Positions 57,601 to 64,000 of a stretch of 64,000 bases of DNA are shown one piece after another. The number at the start of each line of letters is the position of its first letter. Within the stretch, counting starts at the first letter, position 1. The DNA lies in assembly GCA_930367215.1 (NCBI GenBank), contig OV884059.1, forward strand, positions 10,068,945 to 10,132,944. Reading direction: 5' to 3'. The position numbers and the translations under genes were made by a program. The notes under the pieces were generated by a model. The model saw nothing but the letters and a program-made list of their open reading frames with translations. It was not told the DNA's origin and ran no database searches. The stretch comes from Pollenia angustigena. Taxonomy: Eukaryota > Arthropoda > Insecta > Diptera > Polleniidae.

Positions 57601-59973
57601 CTTTGTCTAGCAGTATTATTAGTTTTATTTTGTGATATTAAGGGCTAATAAATCAAAGTAAGTAAAACTCTTTTTTTTTGTTTAAAATGTGTTTAAACCA
57701 ACAAATCTATAAATCAGTAAACATATAAAATTGGGCGTTAAAACTACCAAAACAGACCATATGCATTTGACAAGATTTATAGCAGTGCTGCCACATATTA
57801 TTTTAACTACATATAATAAATGGGACACTGATTTATAGTTGGTGAGTTTAAACTTCATATAAATTCAGGTTTAGTTCAACTAAACCAGCGTTTAAACATT
57901 CACTAATTTATTAGCCATAAGACCATGTTTAATCTCACAGGAGATGGTAAAAACATAAAACAGTATTTTTCGTTTATTGTCACTAACGTTTTTAGTCACG
58001 TTAGCGACATAGTCCATTTTATCTTTATTTTCTGTCGCTATTAATAAATTTAATAAAAAGTATTTACGTTTTAGTCCATTTTGTGATATACTTAAGCACA
58101 TTTATTTGCCATATGAGGCTAACAGCGCAGAAGTGGTGTAACCCGATACTACTTCTTATGAGATAATTAGGAGTTAACACTACTCTTGCACTATAGTACT
58201 TGATTGTAACGGTCCGTGCAAAAACTATGTTTCTAGCGCCATCTGTTTTGGATGCAAACAGTTGGCATACTCGACTATTGCACAATGTACCAAGTACCTT
58301 TTTGTTTTCGAAGTCACAAACCAAAAGAACTATTAATTAAATCCTTAAATTTTTGACAACAACTCTCCAATCCAAAAAAAAAAAAAATATTTTTTGACTT
58401 GGTATCCGAGATGAAATATTTTATTAATTTTTTAACTACATATTTTTATACAGTGTGCAACTTTGTTGCAAGACCATAAGCCCGCTCTGCTGTTGGTGTA
58501 ATAAATATCTCTACAGGTTTATTCACATAAATATATTAAATTTGAATTAAGTTATATGCCTCTTAGCGGCATATGTGTGAATAAAGCTTATTATTACATT
58601 AGCGATATATGTAGTCCACGATTATGCTGCAACTGAAGGATGTGACTATAAGCGAAAAGTACTGTAGAAACTGCATGCTTAAAAATGCTTGTAAAAACGC
58701 TAGTTTTGATATTTTTCCATTTACTTTTTGTGACGAGGAGCTATAGAAGAAAGCTACTTAATAATGAGTGAAAGAAGCTATTCATTTTGAAAAAGTAAGC
58801 GACATTTTTACTGGGATCTTCACTAAAATACTCAATTTCGATAAAAAAAAATCGTGTTAAGGCTTTTTTGCGATTTCCAAATAACATTTAAAAACTGGTT
58901 TTTATTAATTTTTATATTTCTATAAGCTTTTTTTTACTTTTTTCAAAAAGTTAAGTAATGATAACATTTAATTGGAAAGTCTTTTTGTTGGTGAGAAAGA
59001 AAAAGTGACCAGATATTTTAATGTATAAAATTTTTAGAAGGAAGTATTCTTGTTATCACACTTACCCATTTCTGAGAAGAAAATACTCTGTTGATAAATA
59101 AATAAAAAAAAAAAAAAAAATTGGCGTAAAAATATAATTTTTTTGAAGTGGAACTAAAAGCTGTAAGAAATCTTTATTAAAATGCACTTCTCTTTCCAAG
59201 CCCATTTTAAAAATAAAATTAAAAATAAATTAAAAATTTGAAATTAACCAAAGGTTATTTCACACGCAGAGAAAGACCCCTTTAACACTCGGCAAGTTAC
59301 TTGAGTAAGTCTCTTGCGCAACTCTTGGTTAGTAGACGTTAGCGGTAAGGTTAGGAAAAAAAATGTACAGACTTTATTGTTCTCGGTAAGTAACTTGCCG
59401 AGTCTGAAAGGGGTCTACGATTGTTGAAAAGGGCTTAAAATGAGTCATGATCTGAGTTGAAAATGTTCATCGAAATCGACCATTTATTTTACCTAGCGCC
59501 CATACAAATATGCTCGCATAATAAGGATTTTAAAACGATAGCGAACATTACACATGAGCTAGGGAACAATAGGCTTTTCAACATCTACTATGGCGAAGGG
59601 TATGTATGATTTCGCACAGCCACGTATAATCACTTTTACTTGTTTACAACTTTGTATTAACTTTTTTAAAATTTTTTTTAAATTTTTTTTACCTGGGAAA
59701 TACATGAGTTGCCATTGGCAATTCTTGCTGATAATCATATGCCAATTCCTTGCCCGCCTCAGCTTTGTGGTTACACTATAAATTCACTTTTATTCTACGT
59801 TGCCTAATACGGCGTCTTAATTTAAAATCTCTATAATGATTAGCCACTTCATGGTGATATTGATTGTTATGAAAATAAACAGCATTATAGAATTTACGCG
59901 TTGGCAATTTCAATGGACCTTGAGCACTCGATTTAATGGATACGCCGGAAATCAGAAAATTTTTATCCGTCAT
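51642..59973 (-). CDS. Q/S/T-rich protein, four exons, in-frame TAG in exon 1
   Basis: Exons on the minus strand are 59973-59693, 53973-52661, 52510-52187 and 51853-51642. All junctions are GT-AG (the third donor is a perfect GTAAGT), and the phases 2, 1, 1 agree, totalling 710 codons. Exon 1 starts at ATG in an ACGAAATGA context. It encodes a basic segment (HYRDFKLRRRIRQRRIKVNL), meets TAG at 59778-59776, then continues in frame with coding-like sequence (KAEAGKELAYDYQQELPMAT) to the donor. Exon 2 gives a helical start (IDLLKKLARKQVESVKKEK) and several poly-Gln runs. Exon 3 is Ser/Thr-rich. Exon 4 ends with a compact basic/hydrophobic C-terminus (RRTIFAVGSFLRMLRSR) and an acidic tail. I do not recognise the family. 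The TAG could be readthrough, a null allele, an assembly error, or the AG of an alternative acceptor. If it is a true stop, a protein would need another upstream exon. Confidence 0.7.
51890..52135. repeat. cryptic simple repeat (AGTCTA/GACTATAGTC) in the last intron of the Q-rich gene
   Basis: Many variants of TAGTCTA, GACTAAAGTC and AGGCTAAAGTCTA occur on both strands. The same sequence type appears at 7550-7690 and around 54770-55500. Confidence 0.6.
54237..54300. repeat. half copy of the TAGCGG MITE, in intron
   Basis: TAGCAGAGTTCATTGTTTGA, then TACAAATGGTCTTGTCAAAG, corresponds to the terminal arm of the MITE at 2219-2378. The partner arm is missing. Confidence 0.5.
54619..54657 (+). repeat. 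long A homopolymer
   Basis: About 37 A residues in a row, in the first intron of the Q-rich gene. Length in assemblies is unreliable for such runs. Confidence 0.8.
54843..55420 (+). pseudogene. 3' fragment of a non-LTR retrotransposon, in intron
   Basis: It shows the end of an RNase H domain (GNKEADELAKRG near 54928) and, further on, a Cys/His cluster (NCRFCGVPGEKETVEHLLCY near 55154) typical of LINE C-termini. Then come a stop and an untranslated tail (GGTCTATCCAGGGTCTTTG) ending in TAACCTACCCTTACC. It is related to, but not the same subfamily as, the fragment at 10300-12207. It is severely 5'-truncated and lies antisense to the host gene, inside the AGTCTA simple repeat. Confidence 0.8.
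56239..56604. mobile_element. MITE, ACCCTGCAAAT ends, in intron
   Basis: ACCCTGCAAATAATATCGGA is inverse to GGTCCTATAATTTGCAGGGT. Inner pairs GACTACTCCATGG and CCATGGAGTAGT also fold, with ACCATG words throughout. Confidence 0.7.
57330..57482. mobile_element. MITE, ATGCTGGGTACACAC ends, in intron
   Basis: ATGCTGGGTACACACAGTGC and GCATAGTGTGTACCCAGCAT are inverse with one gap. Inner TGCAACCT and GGATTGCG words also pair. 153 bp. Confidence 0.85.
57483..59273. other. intronic spacer
   Basis: Inside the long first intron of the Q-rich gene. A small inverted pair TTATTCACATAAATATA and GGCATATGTGTGAATAA lies near 58520-58583. No exon was recognised. Confidence 0.4.
59274..59416. mobile_element. 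143-bp MITE, AGACCCCTTT ends, in intron
   Basis: AGACCCCTTTAACACTCGGC, then AAGTTACTTG, is inverse to AAGTAACTTGCCGAGTCTGA, then AAGGGGTCT. Confidence 0.85.
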
Positions 59974-60549
59974 TTCGTTTAAAATAAAATGATTTGTAAA
60001 CTAAAGCAATTGCAATTAATGTAACAATTTTCGGTGATAGTTTAAGACTAAATAAAGTAAACGACAAAAGTTTTGTTGCGAAAACAAGAATTGTTCACAG
60101 TTTTGCTTTAGAAGAAGGGGGTTTCAAAAAAGGAATTACTTAAAGTTCATGCTGTAGAATTTTTTTTTTTTTTTTTTTTTGGTTTATTTGTAAACAATTT
60201 ATGTTGCGGTTTTATTTTATTTATTTTTTTATATTCTCTATTGTGTTTTTATTTTATTAGTTATTATTAGGTTTACAACTAGTTGTTTCTGATTTCAGAT
60301 TGTTATCACGTCAATAAGTAATTTATGATAAATTGAATATTGTCATAAGCTAAGAGGGGGCAAAGAATTGTCTATATTCAAGTACTTTATTAAGACAATT
60401 TGTGGTTTTTGAATTTTTATTGTAGTTTGTCTAGTTTTTCTAATAAGAATTTATGCAAATGCCTAGAGTTTATTTGAAGAATGTTTATCTACTTTTAATG
60501 TTATAAACTTAGAAAAAAAATTAATTTAGGTTTTATGGCAGAGTTTTAA
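59974..60549. other. upstream flank of the Q-rich gene
   Basis: The promoter or 5' UTR of the minus-strand gene is expected here, but no clear core element was seen. A T-run of about 21 lies at 60159-60180. Confidence 0.4.
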
Positions 60550-60746
60550 TATCTGTGGCATTTTGACAAAACATCTTAAGTCGAATTAAAAAAATTGAAA
60601 AAATGTTGTTAATCATACGAATTTTCATTCATTTTCATTCTTTAATTTTAGTTTATTTTATTATTTGAAAAAAAAAAAAAACGATTTTTTCATCGTGTTT
60701 AAGTCTTATCTCGACTTAAGATGTTTTGTCAAAATGCCATAGATAT
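60550..60746. mobile_element. MITE, TATCTGTGGCATTTTGAC ends, 197 bp
   Basis: TATCTGTGGCATTTTGACAA, then AACATCTTAAGTCGA, is inverse to TCGACTTAAGATGTTTTGTC, then AAAATGCCATAGATA. Confidence 0.85.
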
Positions 60747-61029
60747 ATGCCAACTACAGACAGATGTTATTTTAGAGAATTTAGTTTTTAATACAGTTTA
60801 GTTTAAATACAAAATTAAATTTAATTTTAATTCCAAATTTACTAAAAATTATATGCCAGCTCTACAAATGTATACATTTTTGAAACATTTTATATAAAAG
60901 ATTCAGTAGAAAGGTTAGAAGAGATTACATAATACTTTTGAAAGAAAAACTATTTCTTTTATTATATTAATTAAAAACGAAAATTAAAACCCTGTCGGTT
61001 AGGTTAACATGCACTTTTTAGAAATAGAA

Positions 61030-61104
61030 ATGGCATTCTCTTTTCCCTTCTCTCCTAACAGCTCAAGACTTGACGAGTCAAACTTGACATGTGTGAACCG
61101 GCAT
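61030..61104. mobile_element. partial copy of the CCGGTTCACAC hairpin
   Basis: ATGGCATTCTCTTTTCCCTT, then TTGACGAGTCAAACTTGACA and GTGTGAACCGGCA, matches the right half of the intact hairpin 40 bp further on. Confidence 0.75.
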
Positions 61105-61142
61105 TAACGGTAAAGATTTTCTGTTTCACTATATTTCAGTTA

Positions 61143-61265
61143 GTGCCGGTTCACACACGTCTAGGGCTTTTAGGAGAGAGGGGAAAAGAAATGGCATTCT
61201 CTTTTCCCTTCTCTCCTAAAAACTCCAGACTTGACGAGTCAAACTTGACGTGTGTGAACCGGCAC
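61143..61265. mobile_element. 123-bp hairpin MITE, GTGCCGGTTCACAC ends, TTA duplication
   Basis: GTGCCGGTTCACACACGTC, then TTTTAGGAGAGAGGGGAAAA, folds back on CTTTTCCCTTCTCTCCTAAA, then GACGTGTGTGAACCGGCAC. TTA flanks both edges (61140-61142 and 61266-61268). TTA target and compact size suit PIF/Harbinger-type MITEs (inference). Confidence 0.85.
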
Positions 61266-61589
61266 TTACTTAACGAAAACTTTAATTTGAAAGTGTGGCA
61301 ATATCATCACTGTTTGGTTACGAAAAAATTACGAGAAATAAAAGTGGTTCCGATGGGTAAGAATACTTTTATTTCTTGTTTTTTTTTTTACTTTTTATAT
61401 AAAAATATATCAAACAAATAAAAAAATATTTAGGACTCTACACCACCATATAAAAAGACAAATTTTCGAGAGTGTACCCTATTCGGAACCCATGGGCAGT
61501 CAATTATGTACCCGGCAGTACATAATTATTAAGAGGTTGAGATTCATGGAAAAGCGCTTTATTCAAAATAATAGCGATTCTCACCATTT

Positions 61590-61692
61590 TCAATAGGCTT
61601 CGTCTAATGACAATTGAAACGTATGTACCAAATTGTAGCACAATAGCTTTAAAATTGCGGCGTGCACTTTGCGTATAAGGTTACATGGACAG
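61590..61692 (+). repeat. fragment of the AGTAAGAAAGTACAG dispersed repeat
   Basis: TTTTCAATAGGCTTCG, then AAATTGCGGCGTGCACTTTG and AAGGTTACATGGACAG, is the part corresponding to about 28557-28663. Confidence 0.65.
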
Positions 61693-61982
61693 TAGGCTTT
61701 ACCTCAAAAACAAAAATGCAAGACAGTTTTGAAAATAGAAGTATGTGCCCGTGCAAAAAACTAAATTGGCAAATTGTTTTTTTTTTTTTTTGTTATTTTC
61801 TTACGAAGACAATAGAATGAAGCAGTTTGTTTTTTAATATTGTTCTTTCTTTTTACCCACTTTCAACTACAATTCGAGTCGGAAAGAACCCAACCAATAG
61901 TAGGGGTATGTAAGAAAAGATAAACCCACTGTTTATTATTGGTGTTTTGTTTAAGCTTTGATATTGTTACAAGTAAGACTTA

Positions 61983-62506
61983 CACCCCTATCGCAAACAA
62001 CTTCTCCCATGAAAATATTCCCATATTTTTTTATTTTGTATTGTGAATGATTCCCATAACAAATTTTTTGGGAATGAATTCCCAAACTTAAAAAATTTGG
62101 CATCGCCAATTTTTACTCCCGCGAGTATTTTTACTAAATAAAATCCCAACACGTGTTAATGTGAACGAGAAGGGAACATGTAAATTTTGATTTGTATTCC
62201 AAATTAGGACTAAATTAAAACACTTATTCCTTTTATTGAAGGAGTATAAATAAAGAAAATGAAGATAAACACTATTTATTATTAATTTTATTAAATTTTT
62301 ATTAGTATTTTATATTGTATATTTTTCTTTCACAATACAAGCACTGACAAGTTATTCACAATATAGACTTTTGTTTATAAAGCACTGACAAATAATTCAC
62401 AATATACATTTTTACTCCCAAAATATTTGCGATAGCGATTTGTTGGGAATGGGAATATAGGTTTGCTCCCATATTACATATTCCCATAACATTCGCGATA
62501 GGGGTG
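61983..62506. mobile_element. MITE, CACCCCTATCGC ends, TTA duplication, 524 bp
   Basis: CACCCCTATCGCAAACAACT, then TCCCAT and ATATTCCCATAT, is inverse to ATATTCCCATAACATTCGCG, then ATAGGGGTG. TTA flanks it (61980-61982 and 62507-62509). Inside, GCACTGACAA(G/A)TTATTCAC-type units are tandem at about 62340 and 62382. Confidence 0.85.
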
Positions 62507-62915
62507 TTAGTGTTTATAATTCTTATTCGCTTTAGGGTTTTATTTGTTTAATATTTTTGGCTTTTCTAAAATCTTTGAAAAAGGTATCCTGATGAGCTGG
62601 CCTAAGCAACCAGTGAAATGCGCTTTCCCTCAACAATAAATTTCAGTGTATTTATCAAATATGAAAAATTGGGAATTTAGCACGTCACACGGAAATCGTA
62701 TAAATAAGAATTATCGCCATGTTTTTATTTAACTCAAGGTATTCTCAAATAACAAATATTTGACCAAATTTTTTATTTTTTTGAAAAAGGCGTAGCCACT
62801 AGACTACACAACTTTTAGCTTTCTTTTAACTTTTTTTTATTAACTAAACTTTATCATTAAAAAATCGAAGTAATATGTTTTAATAAATTGTTAAATGCTG
62901 TCTGAACAAAGTTTA

Positions 62916-63516
62916 CCAGCCAGCAAAATAATCCGAAGTCATTCAGATATCTGAGAGAAACGTCGGCAAAAAAGCCGGAATCGTATACGAATTCTGTCAG
63001 ATTTCTGATCCAAAAACGTATGAAGTGGTTGACACGAATTCTGACAGACATGTCGTGGAAATTTTGGTTTTTTGTCGGCATTTCTGATATCTATCTAACA
63101 GAAATCTAATGAAAAAGGCGTGGAAAGTTCTGATGTGTTAGCAGAGATTTTTTTGCTTTGGAACTGATAGCCGAAAGAAATAATTTTATTGCAAAATATG
63201 TACATGATTATAAATTTTACACATACCTTTTTTTATGCTTTTTATCTTGAACAAATAAAATAAAATTAAAATAATTTCCAACTGAATGACAATTGTCATT
63301 ATTCAAAAAAAAAAATAATAAGTCTCGTTAGACAAATCTGAATGAATTCCGTCGGAATTCTATTGAACATTTCTGTAAATAAATTCCCCCGATATATCCA
63401 TGCGAAATCGATCAGAAATCGGCCAGACAGTAAGTAAATTCAAAGTCTGACAGAAATCTGAACGAAGTCTCTAAAAATGAAGTCAGACATTTGCACATTT
63501 GTATTTTGCTGGCTGG
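62916..63516. mobile_element. MITE, CCAGCCAGCAAAATA ends, 601 bp
   Basis: CCAGCCAGCAAAATAATCCG, then AAGTCATTCAGA, is inverse to GAAGTCAGACATTTGCACAT, then GTATTTTGCTGGCTGG. TCTGACAGAAATCTGA-like words repeat in both orientations along the whole length. Confidence 0.8.
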
Positions 63517-63639
63517 GTTAATACATAATAATAGTGGTAACATGTGGGCCGTCAAATATTTGTTAAGTGTGACCAAAGCTTAACGCTTTGCTGCTTTTTT
63601 AAGCTTTAATTTTATGTTGTGTGACTGAGCTTTCTTGTT

Positions 63640-63933
63640 GTCAAACTGCTAGAGTGCTAATTCCAATTGAACGACGTCAATTACGAGCCTCTTCCAAAAG
63701 TCATTGCTCGACCTAGGCGTTCGTATAGAAAGGCAAGAATCCGCTCCAGAGTATTTGGGACACCACCAGTAATCAATCTGAGAATTGAATGTTACTTCAC
63801 CAGTAACTCCATAGCAAAATGCATATGGTTCTCCACCAACACAAGGCTCAAAAATAAAGTAAAAAACATGTGGGAAATGCTAAAAACGGCAAAAGCCGTA
63901 GCTCGGTGCAGGTTTACGAATCAAAGCCATTAG
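63640..63933 (+). other. basic open frame of unknown nature at the window edge
   Basis: The frame reads without a stop to TAG at 63931-63933 and is Arg/Lys-rich (RPRRSYRKARIRSRVFG). It has no ATG before its basic part. Its base composition is less AT-rich than its surroundings, as are the following 70 bases. It may be an exon preceded by an acceptor, or a transposon fragment. No family was recognised, and the sequence continues past the window. Confidence 0.3.
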
Positions 63934-64000
63934 CCAATGCGAAATGTCACGCAAAACGCACGAAAGACAGACTAACCAAAGCGGCCTGGTTGCCCTTAAA

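Noticed and set aside
1..64000. CRISPR array or prokaryotic defence/operon content
   Set aside because: No regularly spaced short direct repeats with unique spacers and no bacterial-type gene clusters. The DNA is plainly insect nuclear sequence.

Overview
The window is AT-rich, intron-bearing nuclear DNA of a dipteran insect, most likely a calyptrate (blow-fly or house-fly-like) species. Three points support this. The recognisable proteins are insect orthologues (Maelstrom, a SNIP1-type FHA protein, an acylglycerol-phosphate acyltransferase). Introns are spliced at GT-AG with one as short as 66 bp. The space between genes is packed with short inverted-repeat transposons and dispersed 'ACAAGTAAGAAAGT' repeats of a kind I associate with fly genomes. 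The species assignment is inference.

Genes, left to right. 16068-17950 (+): the 3' part of an AGPAT gene; its 5' exons were not found. 32867-35330 (-): maelstrom, complete in five exons, an HMG-box and Maelstrom-domain protein of the piRNA pathway. 40423-41778 (-): Snip1, complete in two exons, an RS-rich FHA splicing protein. 43174-43668 (+): the last two exons of an unrecognised gene. 51642-59973 (-): a four-exon gene for a Q/S/T-rich protein of unknown function. All splice phases of this last gene agree, but its first exon has one in-frame TAG, making it the most curious coding feature here.

Mobile DNA. 1-16 kb is nearly all repeats: a 2.8-kb hAT-like element with an 8-bp target duplication inserted in an older MITE, a 3.2-kb fold-back structure that has swallowed other repeats and a dead non-LTR retrotransposon, and a Tc1/mariner-like transposase fragment. 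18-32 kb and 37-63 kb carry more than twenty MITEs, several nested in a readable order. A second non-LTR fragment lies in the long first intron of the Q-rich gene.

No CRISPR array, prokaryotic operon, rRNA or intact tRNA gene was seen. I found no clear new multi-gene system. The items worth following are the candidate stop-codon readthrough, the RG-rich Maelstrom tail, and the MITE nests with intact target-site duplications. All coordinates were read by eye, and repeat edges are accurate to a few bases at best.
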